Shown piece by piece: positions 28,381-36,538 of a stretch of DNA of 64,000 nt. The notes under the pieces are model-generated. The model saw only the letters and a list, made by a program, of their open reading frames with translations, did not search any database and was not told the origin of the DNA. The position numbers and the translations under genes were made by a program. How positions within the stretch are numbered: the stretch's first letter is position 1; every line of letters begins with the position of its first letter. Source of the DNA: Eggerthellaceae bacterium (GTDB lineage Bacteria > Actinomycetota > Coriobacteriia > Coriobacteriales > Eggerthellaceae); the NCBI GenBank assembly GCA_017434045.1, contig JAFRGA010000023.1:1-64000 (forward strand), read 5' to 3'.

Positions 28381-29004
28381 TCAGACGCAATGGGCCAGAA
28401 GCTCGTCACGGGTTTCGCTCACGGGGAAAACGGGCGTCATTCCACCCCAAGGCGCATTGGCGAATCGTTCTTTCGCCTGATCTAACAGCTGCTCTCGCAC
28501 GACGATCAACGCATGGGGAAGCGCGGGGGTTGCACCGCGCTCCACAAGGGCGAGCGCGTTCGTGAGGCCGCCGCCATGGAGCAGCTCCAGCCTTCCGAGC
28601 TCGTCGATGATGAGCATGCCCTTGGAGGAAGCGTCGGCGTTTGCAGGCTCGGCTTCAGTCACACGTGCCACCCAGGAGAGGTGCTCGTTGACGCAGTCCA
28701 ACGCCGCGTCGTCAATGGCCCAGCTGAGTTTGGCCTTGTGCGCTTGCGAGCAAGTCGTCCGTTCTTCGACGTCGCCCAAATCGCTTGCACGCCGCGCGAA
28801 CGGGATGACGTCGTGTTGGGGAAGCAGCTCGTTGTCAATTCCAGTCTTCTCGTACGTTACCGTCCCGTTTTCACGGTGTTCAATCCACTCTCCTGGGGCG
28901 ATGACGCCATAGGGGAAGACGCCGCTTGCCTCGAGAGCCGCGATCGTATCCTGTAGCCATCGGGTCTTGCCTGTCTGAATATCTCCGGTGAGCACGTATA
29001 GCAT
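28381..29004 (-). CDS. THEP1-like P-loop nucleoside triphosphatase
   Basis: A 207-residue cytoplasmic protein. It opens directly with a P-loop (LTGDIQTGKTRW) and carries a Walker B-like LIIDELGRLEL, the signature of the NTPase_1/THEP1 family. The length fits. The ATG follows GGAAGGACCGCA. Its position between moeA and modA suggests a link to molybdenum cofactor or pterin-nucleotide chemistry, but this is inference from neighbours only. It is convergent with moeA and divergent from the next gene. Confidence 0.8.
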   Translation of the reverse strand: MLYVLTGDIQTGKTRWLQDTIAALEASGVFPYGVIAPGEWIEHRENGTVTYEKTGIDNELLPQHDVIPFARRASDLGDVEERTTCSQAHKAKLSWAIDDAALDCVNEHLSWVARVTEAEPANADASSKGMLIIDELGRLELLHGGGLTNALALVERGATPALPHALIVVREQLLDQAKERFANAPWGGMTPVFPVSETRDELLAHCV

Positions 29005-29141
29005 TGCGGTCCTTCCGTTGTGCCATGTTGGGTTTTCGTTTGCATTGTCGCACTAAACGCACACAGTCCGATGCAATAATACTGGCAAAGGAGCATTACT
29101 GGGCAGCGGAAACGATGAAGAGAGCTGGAACGGAGCAGGTT

Positions 29142-29720
29142 ATGTCAGGAAAAGCGGCGAAGGGGCTCAAGTTCGCGGTGGACAAGGTGGCGGATGCGGC
29201 GAAGAAGGCCGGATCGTATCTTGAGAAGAAGCGGGCGAGCGCCGATGGTTCGCATGGAACTGTGGTTTCAGCTGCTAATGCTGGAGTCGTCGGCAAGTCC
29301 GCGCTTTCGGCAACTGCTCATGCCGTCGAGCCGTACTCCGCCCGCATCCCGTTCGGAGTCATGCCTCGTCCGGCAATGCAGGTGCCTGCCGAGGAACTTC
29401 CGCGTGTGGCGAGCGATCGGGATGCCTACCATGCGCTTATCGATAAACGAGCTTACGAATTGCGAGTACGTATTGCTGAGCAGGCGTATGCCACTGTGTT
29501 GTCTGGCGGAAAAGCCGATGAAGACAGCCCGGTCCAAGCCGAGGCGGTGGAGATTCTACACGAGGATGCTCGTGTGCAGACTTATCAGATCAACCCGGAT
29601 ATCCCAACGGAGCCGGAACCATACGAGAAGATTCAAGACGCTCTGAAGACCTCGAGGCTTTTCTCCGAGGGGAGCGATGACGCGTACAAGCCGACGCCTT
29701 TCTCGATGCCGCGAACTTAA
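29142..29720 (+). CDS. Uncharacterised soluble protein
   Basis: I do not recognise a family. With the ATG at 29142 (preceded by GGAGCAGGTT) it has 192 residues; an ATG at 29115 is possible. The N-terminus is Lys/Ala-rich and probably helical (GLKFAVDKVADAAKKAGSYLEKK). A middle part with a Pro-rich hinge leads to an acidic C-terminal half (PDIPTEPEPYEKIQDALK). There is no signal peptide or membrane helix. Codon use matches its neighbours. It sits between the divergent NTPase gene and modA and has its own downstream terminator, so a molybdenum role is not assured. Confidence 0.7.
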   Translation: MSGKAAKGLKFAVDKVADAAKKAGSYLEKKRASADGSHGTVVSAANAGVVGKSALSATAHAVEPYSARIPFGVMPRPAMQVPAEELPRVASDRDAYHALIDKRAYELRVRIAEQAYATVLSGGKADEDSPVQAEAVEILHEDARVQTYQINPDIPTEPEPYEKIQDALKTSRLFSEGSDDAYKPTPFSMPRT

Positions 29721-29766
29721 TTAGCAGAAAAGCAACCGCATCCGCCCGAATTTTGGGCGAAACGTT

Positions 29767-29807
29767 CGCCCCACAGCAAGCTGGTGATTGCCGGCTGCTG
29801 TGGGGCG
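29767..29807 (+). terminator. Strong hairpin after the uncharacterised gene
   Basis: Perfect 12-bp arms CGCCCCACAGCA / TGCTGTGGGGCG enclose a 17-nt loop and are followed by a T-containing tract (TTCGAGTTCTTTG). It separates the upstream gene from the modA promoter. The rest of the 316-bp gap is AT-rich control sequence. Confidence 0.65.
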
Positions 29808-29932
29808 TTCGAGTTCTTTGTCGGTTATGAGGCTGTAAAGGGAAGCGCTTTAGCCGCTTTTTCAGAGCAGAAGTTAGGTACGAACAGGTATATACTGGTA
29901 TGAAATGTGATATAAGTAAAAATAATTCATTA

Positions 29933-29961
29933 TTGACAATAATTTTTATCAGCTCTAACAT
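29933..29961 (+). promoter_or_regulatory. Sigma-70-type promoter of modA
   Basis: TTGACA (29933-29938) and TAACAT (29956-29961) are separated by 17 bp in an AT-rich island. A GTATATACTGGTAT string lies upstream at about 29888 and might be a regulator site. No ModE consensus was recognised with confidence. Confidence 0.65.
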
Positions 29962-30036
29962 GTCAAAAGATTGAGCAATATGAATGAATCTACGCATATT
30001 GCCTAAAACAGGGAAGGAATACGAGAAGGGATATAT

Positions 30037-31038
30037 ATGAAAAAGCTTAGCGTTGTGTTAACTGCGGCGTTCGTTGCCGCGCTCGTGGCTGCATTTGCCC
30101 TGGCGGGCTGCTCATCGGGCTCATCGGCGTCTGCGAGTGCCGCTTCGAGCTCGGAAGCCGCGAGCTCCTCGAGTGCAGCCGCGAGCTCTGAGGCTGCGTC
30201 GTCGAGCGCCGCAAGCTCTGAGGCCGCGAGCTCTGAGGCCGCGTCGTCGAGCGCCGCTACTCCGACCGAAGCCGTCCAGCTGCAGATCTTCGCAGCGAAC
30301 TCGCTGTCCAAGGCCATGGCGGAAGCCCAGGAGCTCTACACCAAGGACAACCCCAACGTCACGTTCGCTGACACGCAGTACAAGAGCTCCGGCGAGCTGA
30401 ATTCCATGCTCGAGGGTGGCGCCTATGCCGATCTCGAGATCACCGCTTCCAAGGGCACCATGGACACCGCCGAGGAAAAGGGCTACATCGACCCGGCGAC
30501 CCGCGTCACCATGTTCAAGAACGACCTGGTCATGGTCACCTCTGCTAACAATGCCGACATCAACGAGGTCACGCTTGACGACATCGCCGCCGGCAAGTAC
30601 ACCGTGTGCGTGGGCGACGACTCCGTGCCTGCTGGCAACTACGCCAACCAGTCGCTGAGCACCGTCGGCTGCTTCAAGGATCCGGATGGCAAGACCGGCT
30701 CTGAAAGCGCCGGCAAGGCCAACGGCACCGACGCCTATGCGGGCACTCCGCTCGAGGGCAAGGTCGTCACCGACACCTCCGTCGGCAACGTCTGCAAGCA
30801 TGCCGAGTCCGGCGACGTCGACATCGCCTTCGTCTACACCTCCGACGTCGAGCGCTTCGGCGGCGTGAAGGTCGTCGGCGTTGTCCCGGGCGACACGCAC
30901 AAGAACATCACCGACCCCGGTGCTGTATGCGCTCAGTCCACGAACGCTGCTGCTGCGAAGGCCTTCCTCGACTGGTGCATGACCGACAAGGGTGCTGCTG
31001 AAGTCTGGCAGAAGTGGGGCTTCGAGCTCGCCGCTTAA
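30037..31038 (+). CDS. modA: Molybdate-binding lipoprotein ModA
   Basis: Extracellular binding protein for molybdate (or tungstate). The signal peptide ends in a lipobox (LAGC). A Ser/Ala/Glu tether of about 50 residues built from repeated AASSEAASS-like units follows. The mature domain starts VQLQIFAANSLSKAMAEAQ, the typical ModA opening with a conserved Ser for oxyanion binding. It continues with YADLEITASKGTMD, GNVCKHAESGDVDIAFVYTSD and the C-terminal FLDWCMTDKGAAEVWQKWGF. The ATG follows AGAAGGG. A terminator-like hairpin separates it from modB, which probably raises ModA levels relative to the permease. Confidence 0.93.
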   Translation: MKKLSVVLTAAFVAALVAAFALAGCSSGSSASASAASSSEAASSSSAAASSEAASSSAASSEAASSEAASSSAATPTEAVQLQIFAANSLSKAMAEAQELYTKDNPNVTFADTQYKSSGELNSMLEGGAYADLEITASKGTMDTAEEKGYIDPATRVTMFKNDLVMVTSANNADINEVTLDDIAAGKYTVCVGDDSVPAGNYANQSLSTVGCFKDPDGKTGSESAGKANGTDAYAGTPLEGKVVTDTSVGNVCKHAESGDVDIAFVYTSDVERFGGVKVVGVVPGDTHKNITDPGAVCAQSTNAAAAKAFLDWCMTDKGAAEVWQKWGFELAA

Positions 31039-31094
31039 ATCGGAATAGTTCATTTCTACGCCAACTCGAATATTCAAGAATTGGTATAGTACGG

Positions 31095-31120
31095 GGGGCT
31101 GGGTTTCCAGCCCCTCTTTT
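31095..31120 (+). terminator. Intercistronic terminator between modA and modB
   Basis: Perfect 8-bp arms GGGGCTGG / CCAGCCCC with a GTTT loop are followed by TCTTTT. It is likely a partial terminator setting the binding protein to permease ratio. Confidence 0.75.
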
Positions 31121-31140
31121 CTCGGATGAAGGAATGTCCA

Positions 31141-32523
31141 ATGCGAAGACGCATGTTGTTATTAGCTACTGCGCTGGCGCTCGTGTTCGCCACCATGGCT
31201 GCACCCCTGGCGTATGCAAGCGAAGCTGTTTCCCTGGATGCGACGAAGGCGGATGTCAGCACCGACGATGTCACGATATCGGCTGACGACGAGAACCAGA
31301 CGGCCGTCATAGACGGGTGCGATTTCGCAGTGGACCATTTCGAACGTGCGAGCAAAGGCTCGAACCGCGACATTGCGGGATCGTACCAAGGCTACGCGTA
31401 TTACAACGGGACGAAACCCAACACGCTCATGTACCTGGTGACCAACGACATGGTCCTGGTGTACGTGGACCCAGAACATGCGAAGCTCAACGGCTTCGAT
31501 CCCGCCTCTGCCGACGATCGGGCCCGCCTCCAGCAGATGCTCGTGTCTTTGGACACGGCGGTCGGCAAGGGCAACGCCCTCATCGGCTCGTCTGTGCCGT
31601 GGTATTTCACGACCGAGCGGGAAAATGAGCTTGACGGCGTGCTGTACAAGTTTGGACAGGAAATCGACGGCGATTCGTACAACCTCATCGTGGGCGCGGA
31701 CGGCAGCGACGTCACCGACTCGTCCAACGCGCATTACGTGCAACCGTCGTTTGCGTGCTATGGCCGCTTGATTCTCGCAAGCGAGGCGGTCATTGCCCAA
31801 CAGCCCGGCTGGCTCGAGACATTCGGCGCGTTCGTGTCCACGCTCGACTGGTCGCCGCTGTTCGTCACGTTGAAGACGACGTTCACCGCCATCGTCTTCA
31901 TTTTCATCCTCGGTCTTGCGGCGGCGTATTTCTGCCTGCACCGCACGCCGAAGTTCCGCAACCTCTTCGACACCATCTTCACCATCCCCATGGTGCTGCC
32001 GCCCACGGTCTGCGGCTTTTTGCTGCTGCTGGCCCTTGGAAGCAACACGCCGGTGGGCAAGTGGTTCATCGACATCGGCTTCCCGCTCATCTTCAGCTGG
32101 CCGGCCACCGTCATCGCGGCGGTCATCGTGGCGTTCCCGCTGATGTACCGCGGAGCGCTGGGCGCGTTCGACAACCTGGACCCGAACATGCTGGACGCGG
32201 CGCGCACGCTGGGCTGGTCCGAATCGAAGATCTTCTTCAAGATCATGCTGCCGCTGTCGTGGTCGTCCATCGCGGCGTCCACGGTGCTCGCGTTCGCCCG
32301 CGCGCTCGGCGAATTCGGCGCCACGCTGTTCCTGGCGGGCAATTACCTGGGCATCACGCGCACCATTCCCATCGCCATCTACTTCGAGTGGATGAACGGC
32401 AACACCGACATCGCCATATTCTGGACCATCATCCTGGTCATATTCAGCTTCTTGGTCATCATGTTCATCAACTTGTGGTCACAGCATACGACCCGTTACC
32501 GTAAGGGGGCGGTGGAAGAATGA
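31141..32523 (+). CDS. modB: Molybdate permease ModB with an N-terminal extracellular domain
   Basis: The C-terminal half (from about residue 235) is a ModB-type permease. It has FTIPMVLPPTVCGFLLLLALG, the EAA-loop region DAARTLGWSESKIFFKIMLPLSW and ARALGEFGATLFLAGN, with five or six helices. Unusually it is preceded by a cleavable-looking signal (MRRRMLLLATALALV...ASEA) and about 200 extracellular residues, including a Tyr-rich GYAYYNGTKPNTLMYLVTND segment. I recognise no family for that domain. The ATG at 31141 follows GAAGGAATG; an ATG at 31126 is also in frame. It overlaps modC by 4 bp. Total length of about 460 residues is twice that of ordinary ModB. Confidence 0.88.
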   Translation: MRRRMLLLATALALVFATMAAPLAYASEAVSLDATKADVSTDDVTISADDENQTAVIDGCDFAVDHFERASKGSNRDIAGSYQGYAYYNGTKPNTLMYLVTNDMVLVYVDPEHAKLNGFDPASADDRARLQQMLVSLDTAVGKGNALIGSSVPWYFTTERENELDGVLYKFGQEIDGDSYNLIVGADGSDVTDSSNAHYVQPSFACYGRLILASEAVIAQQPGWLETFGAFVSTLDWSPLFVTLKTTFTAIVFIFILGLAAAYFCLHRTPKFRNLFDTIFTIPMVLPPTVCGFLLLLALGSNTPVGKWFIDIGFPLIFSWPATVIAAVIVAFPLMYRGALGAFDNLDPNMLDAARTLGWSESKIFFKIMLPLSWSSIAASTVLAFARALGEFGATLFLAGNYLGITRTIPIAIYFEWMNGNTDIAIFWTIILVIFSFLVIMFINLWSQHTTRYRKGAVEE

Positions 32524-33638
32524 GCCTCGAGGTAGATATTCGCAAGACGTTCGGCTCCTACTCCCTCGATGTCAGCTTCACTGCTGAAAACGAAGTATTC
32601 GGCCTGCTCGGGGCATCAGGGTGCGGAAAGTCGCTAACAATGCGCTCCATCGCCGGCATCGAGACGCCCGATGAGGGTCGCATCGTGGTGAACGGTCAAG
32701 TCTTCTTCGACAGCGAGCAGGGCATCAACCTGAAACCCCAGGTGCGCAAAACGGCGCTGCTGTTCCAGAGTTACATGCTGTTTCCCAACCTCACGGTGGA
32801 GGACAACGTAGCGGCGGGCATTCCTAAGCAAACGCCGAAGGCCGAACGCGATGCTATCGTGCTCGAGGAGCTGCGTCGCTTTGACGTGGCCGCATTTGCC
32901 AAGCGCTATCCCGCGCAGCTTTCAGGTGGTCAGCAGCAGCGTGTTGCACTCGCCCGCATGCTGGCGGCGCGCCCCGGCATCCTGATGCTCGACGAGCCGT
33001 TCTCGGCGCTCGATTCGCACTTGAAAAGCGTCCTCGAGCAGAATCTGACAGGTCTGTTCGACGTCTTCGACGGCACCATCTTGTACGTGAGCCACGATAT
33101 CGACGAGGCGGTTCGCTTCTGCGACACCATTGCCGTTATGGAGCAGGGCAAACTCATGGAGGTAGATAAAGGCCGAGAGCTCATCGAGAACCCGAAGAGC
33201 CTGGCGGGCATAAAGCTGAGCGGTTGCAAGAACGCGCCAGAAGCTGAGTATGTCGATGACCACACCGTATATTGTCCGGCTTGGGGGGTGGAGATCCGCA
33301 CCGAGCAACAGGTGCCGCACGATGTCAAGGCAATCGGCTTGCGCGCGTTCAACTTGCAGAAGGCGGACGGTCCGGGCGAGGACGTGTATCGTATGCGCGT
33401 TGACCGCGTCAGCGATTCGCGGTTCGACCGAATGGCCTTGTTGGAGTTTCTCGACCGTCGTGAAGACGCAGACGCGCTCGTGGGCGCATCAGATCAGGAG
33501 ATGCATTACCTCCACCAGCGCGTATTTTGGCGCATTGACGCTGGCGAGGGTAAAAGCAATTGGGACGACTTGCCCAAACCTGGTGATGAGCTGTGGATGC
33601 GCATCCCTGTTGGCAAGATCTACATCGTAAACAAGTGA
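32520..33638 (+). CDS. modC: Molybdate ABC transporter ATPase ModC
   Basis: Cytoplasmic ATPase of the molybdate importer, 372 residues. Walker A is LGASGCGKSLT, the Q-loop is at LLFQSYMLFPN, the signature is LSGGQQQRVALAR, Walker B is ILMLDEPFSALD and the H-loop is YVSHDIDEAVRF. The C-terminal third (about 270-372) is a TOBE-like domain that could bind molybdate and regulate activity. The ATG overlaps the modB stop (ATGA), showing translational coupling. About 220 bp without a recognised element separate it from moaA. Confidence 0.94.
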   Translation: MSLEVDIRKTFGSYSLDVSFTAENEVFGLLGASGCGKSLTMRSIAGIETPDEGRIVVNGQVFFDSEQGINLKPQVRKTALLFQSYMLFPNLTVEDNVAAGIPKQTPKAERDAIVLEELRRFDVAAFAKRYPAQLSGGQQQRVALARMLAARPGILMLDEPFSALDSHLKSVLEQNLTGLFDVFDGTILYVSHDIDEAVRFCDTIAVMEQGKLMEVDKGRELIENPKSLAGIKLSGCKNAPEAEYVDDHTVYCPAWGVEIRTEQQVPHDVKAIGLRAFNLQKADGPGEDVYRMRVDRVSDSRFDRMALLEFLDRREDADALVGASDQEMHYLHQRVFWRIDAGEGKSNWDDLPKPGDELWMRIPVGKIYIVNK

Positions 33639-33861
33639 TCCGTTGGGAATGTCGCTCGTCTTTCCCTCAACGGTTATCCTGCTATCCTCCAGCGTCGCCC
33701 ACCATTGCGTGCTGTCCCATTACGGTCAGGTATGAACGGTGATGAAGTTAATGCATATCCGAGACTATATCTAGAAAAGAATGCTGCATACCGTTACACT
33801 CAATTGAAATGCTATGAAGAGTGGCTTGCGGAAAGCGGGCGGCTTAAACGATGGGGAAGGC

Positions 33862-34866
33862 ATGAAGGACTCACACGGTCGGGTAATCGACTACTTGCGC
33901 ATATCGCTAACGGACAAATGCAATTTCCGCTGCATCTACTGCATGCCGGCTGAAGGCGTGTGCATGATGGGCCATGACGAGATTTTGCGCATTGAGGAGA
34001 TAGAAGCCATCACTCGTGTTGCCACGCGCATCGGTATCCGCAGTGTGCGCCTGACTGGCGGGGAGCCGCTCGTGCGCAAGGGCGTGGTCGACCTGGTGCG
34101 CTCGTTGCGCGACATGCCGGGCATCGAGAACATCTCCATGACGACCAACGGCGTGCTGCTGCCTCAGATGGCAAGCGAGTTGAAGGAAGCTGGGCTTTCA
34201 CGCGTGAACATTTCCCTCGACACGCTCGATCCGGATCAATTCACATTCATAACGCGCGTGGGGAAGATAGAGTCGACGCTCAAAGGTATCGATGCGGCTC
34301 TCGAGGCCGGCTTCAACCCTGTCAAGATCAATGCCGTGACGGTGCGCAGCCTCAACCAGGATTTCCTCGGGTTTGCCAAGCTGTCCATCGACAGGCCGCT
34401 TCATGTGCGCTTTATCGAGTACATGCCGGTAGGCTCGTCAACGGGTTCGGACGGTTCGGGATGGGGTAAGCAGGACGTCGTGCCGAGCGAAGAGCTCTTG
34501 CAGATAATCAACGACCGCGCTCGCGCTGAAGGCCTTTCCGAGCTCGAACCGCTCAACGGAGAAGGAAAGCCCCTCGGATGGGGGCCCGCCCGTTACTACG
34601 CCTTCCCCGATGCCAAAGGCACGGTCGGATTCATATCGCCGCTTTCGCGCCATTTCTGCAGCGAATGCAATCGCTTGCGTCTCACCGCCGACGGAAAGCT
34701 ACGCCCCTGCCTGTTCTCAGATCGGGAGATCGACGTTCGCGGTGCCTTGCGCGAACGTGGGGAAGACGGTGTATATGAGTGCTTCTTGAAAGCGCTTGAT
34801 TTAAAGCCGGACGAGCATCACGATAAGATTGGCACTGAGCGGAAGATGTCGCAAATCGGCGGTTAA
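33862..34866 (+). CDS. moaA: GTP 3',8-cyclase MoaA
   Basis: Radical SAM enzyme that starts molybdenum cofactor synthesis by converting GTP to a cyclic intermediate. The N-terminal cluster motif CNFRCIYC, preceded by YLRISLTDK, and the second cluster Cys in [21 protein letters not shown] are both present. The protein ends in a Gly-Gly dipeptide, which is needed in known MoaA enzymes. The ATG at 33862 gives the standard [15 protein letters not shown] start, though GGGGAAGG is close to it; an in-frame ATG at 33814 would add 16 residues. It is followed 68 bp later by moaC, the next enzyme of the pathway. Confidence 0.95.
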   Translation: MKDSHGRVIDYLRISLTDKCNFRCIYCMPAEGVCMMGHDEILRIEEIEAITRVATRIGIRSVRLTGGEPLVRKGVVDLVRSLRDMPGIENISMTTNGVLLPQMASELKEAGLSRVNISLDTLDPDQFTFITRVGKIESTLKGIDAALEAGFNPVKINAVTVRSLNQDFLGFAKLSIDRPLHVRFIEYMPVGSSTGSDGSGWGKQDVVPSEELLQIINDRARAEGLSELEPLNGEGKPLGWGPARYYAFPDAKGTVGFISPLSRHFCSECNRLRLTADGKLRPCLFSDREIDVRGALRERGEDGVYECFLKALDLKPDEHHDKIGTERKMSQIGG

Positions 34867-34934
34867 AGCGCGCCTGGAGCCTGAAGGATCATGAGTTTGA
34901 AGTCAACGTGCGGACGTTGCAGAGGGAGGTTTCG

Positions 34935-35432
34935 ATGGGCGAGCAGTTAACCCACATCGACGAGAAGGGCGACGTGCGCATGGTTGACGTGTCGGCAAAG
35001 CCCGATACCGAGCGCATTGCCATTGCCGAAGGGTTCATCAGCATGAAACCGTCGACGCTCGCGCTGATCGTGGAAGGCAAGGCGGCCAAAGGCGACGTGC
35101 TCGCCTGCGCACGCGTAGCGGGCGTCATGGCGGCCAAGCAGACGAGCTCGCTCATCCCGATGTGCCATCCGCTCAACATCACGAAAGCCAAGGTGGAATG
35201 CACGCCCGTGTTCGAGGGCGAGCGCGATGACGACCGCGTGGGCATCCATATCATCACGACGTGCGGTGTCACCGGCAAGACTGGCATCGAGATGGAGGCG
35301 CTGACGGCTGCGAGCATGGCCTGCCTGACTGTTTACGACATGTGCAAGGCTGTCGACCGCGGTATGGAGATCACCGACGTGCGGCTGCTTAAGAAGGACG
35401 GCGGCAAGACCGGGCTTTGGTTGAGGGCGTAA
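34935..35432 (+). CDS. moaC: Cyclic pyranopterin monophosphate synthase MoaC
   Basis: Second enzyme of molybdenum cofactor synthesis, completing the MoaA reaction. The 165-residue length is normal. Family signatures are [20 protein letters not shown], the [12 protein letters not shown] segment with the conserved His, [19 protein letters not shown] and the C-terminal Lys-rich [10 protein letters not shown]. The ATG at 34935 follows GGGAGG. It closes the molybdenum island. Moa D/E and later steps are not in the window. Confidence 0.96.
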   Translation: MGEQLTHIDEKGDVRMVDVSAKPDTERIAIAEGFISMKPSTLALIVEGKAAKGDVLACARVAGVMAAKQTSSLIPMCHPLNITKAKVECTPVFEGERDDDRVGIHIITTCGVTGKTGIEMEALTAASMACLTVYDMCKAVDRGMEITDVRLLKKDGGKTGLWLRA

Positions 35433-35445
35433 GGTCTATCCCTCC

Positions 35446-35558
35446 GCTCTCGTGGTGCCGGTGGCCGTTTTCGCGCTAGTCCTCGCGCGTCGGGGTGACC
35501 CGTCCCCGGCCCCCGCTGCTGCGGAATGCGCGAAAACGGCCACCGGCACCACGAGAGC
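35446..35558. repeat. Large inverted repeat with 31-bp perfect arms
   Basis: Arms 35446-35476 and 35528-35558 are exact reverse complements (left arm begins GCTCTCGTGGTGCCGGTGGC). The 51-nt interior contains a nested GC hairpin (GGGGTGACCCGTCCCC). The interior strings TTCGCGCTAGTCCTCG and CTGCGGAAT recur at 1-87. Confidence 0.85.
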
Positions 35559-35790
35559 TTCGGCGTTCCGCGGGGACGTGGGGCGCGGAGGCGATGGCGG
35601 TCTGGCTGGCGGCGCCGGCTGTGCGCTTCGCGCTAGTCCTCGCGCGTCGGGGTGACCCGTCCCCGGCCCCAGCTGCTGCGGAATGCGCGAAAACGGCCGC
35701 CGGCACCACGAGAGCTTCGGCGTTCCGTGGGGGGGGACGTGGGGCGCGGAGGCGATGGCGGTTCGGTCGGCGGCGTCGGCTGCGCGAAGG
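35474..35790. repeat. Tandem duplication, two units of about 157 bp
   Basis: The unit starting CGCTAGTCCTCGCGCGTCGG at 35474 is repeated at 35631 with few changes, including one G-run expansion near 35740. Each unit carries the right arm of the inverted repeat and the tail GCGCGGAGGCGATGGCGG. The tract fills the 390-bp gap between moaC and the next gene; no gene is supported inside it. Confidence 0.85.
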
Positions 35791-35823
35791 ACGTTCGCCC
35801 GATGGTGAGGTAATGGGGGGTTT

Positions 35824-36402
35824 ATGGCGAGACCACAGATAAAAATGGGAGCATCTATTTCCGACTACCATCTGGTGAAGATGGATGAAAGCGCTTGCCT
35901 CTCGCCCTATGCCAGCATATGCGGGGATGTGAGCATCGGTGCGGAAACGTCGGTGTTCGCGGGAACGCAGATTCGCGGCGATTGCGAACCCATCGTCGTG
36001 GGCGAGCGAACCAACATCCAAGAGAACTCGTGCCTGCATGTGAGCGCGGGCAGCAAGCTGACTGTCGGGAATCATGTGACCGTTGGCCACATGGCCATGC
36101 TGCACGGATGTACGATAGACGACAACGTGCTCGTGGGAATGGGCTCGATCGTCATGGACGATGCGCATATCAGCTCGGATTGCGTTATCGCCGCCGGATC
36201 GCTCGTGACGCAGGGCAAGGAGTTCCCGCCGCGTTCGCTCATCATGGGCCAGCCTGCTCGTCTGGTACGCGAGCTGACCGACGAGGAGGTCGAGGCCATG
36301 GTGACAGTGGCTGCCGACGCCTATTACGAAGTTGCGAAAGCGATGGTGGCTGACGGCCTCATGGAACACCCAACCGCCGAATCGAGTATCTGGCCATCCT
36401 AA
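35824..36402 (+). CDS. Gamma-carbonic-anhydrase-like left-handed beta-helix protein
   Basis: A 192-residue hexapeptide-repeat protein. The three metal-binding histidines of the gamma class can be read in NIQENSCLHVS and VTVGHMAMLHGC, so it probably binds zinc or iron; true carbonic anhydrase activity cannot be inferred. The repeats (VSIGAETSVFAGTQIRGD, DNVLVGMGSIV, DCVIAAGSLV) cover residues 28-135, and a helical tail follows. The ATG is preceded by a GGGGGG run. Nearest neighbours are the repeat tract and an operator-controlled membrane protein, so context is uninformative. Confidence 0.87.
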   Translation: MARPQIKMGASISDYHLVKMDESACLSPYASICGDVSIGAETSVFAGTQIRGDCEPIVVGERTNIQENSCLHVSAGSKLTVGNHVTVGHMAMLHGCTIDDNVLVGMGSIVMDDAHISSDCVIAAGSLVTQGKEFPPRSLIMGQPARLVRELTDEEVEAMVTVAADAYYEVAKAMVADGLMEHPTAESSIWPS

Positions 36403-36473
36403 CTGCGGATTCGAATTTGCCCTGCGGGGCGGCGCGTAATTCGAAGACTCGTCCCAACGTTTCGGCTTCCCTC

Positions 36474-36502
36474 TTGCAAAAGGTAACATTTGTCTCTATA
36501 AT
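36474..36502 (+). promoter_or_regulatory. Promoter of the membrane-protein gene
   Basis: TTGCAA (36474-36479) and a perfect TATAAT (36497-36502) are separated by 17 bp. The -10 lies in the centre of the operator described next. Confidence 0.8.
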
Positions 36503-36517
36503 ATAGACAAATGTTAC
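36483..36517. promoter_or_regulatory. Operator: 13-bp perfect dyad over the -10
   Basis: Arms GTAACATTTGTCT (36483-36495) and AGACAAATGTTAC (36505-36517) flank a 9-bp spacer that contains the TATAAT. A third GTAAC half-site follows at about 36522. This is the layout of a repressor operator. The TetR-family regulator encoded at 37901-38491 is a candidate ligand, but the pairing is inference. Confidence 0.8.
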
Positions 36518-36538
36518 TAAAGTAACAAAGGGGGAATC

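Noticed and set aside
33639-33861. Molybdenum-cofactor riboswitch before moaA
   Set aside because: The gap could hold structure, but I could not match it to the known Moco RNA pattern by eye. A covariance-model search would decide.
35446-35790. CRISPR array
   Set aside because: Only two long tandem units with internal inverted symmetry, no short repeats with unique spacers and no cas genes.
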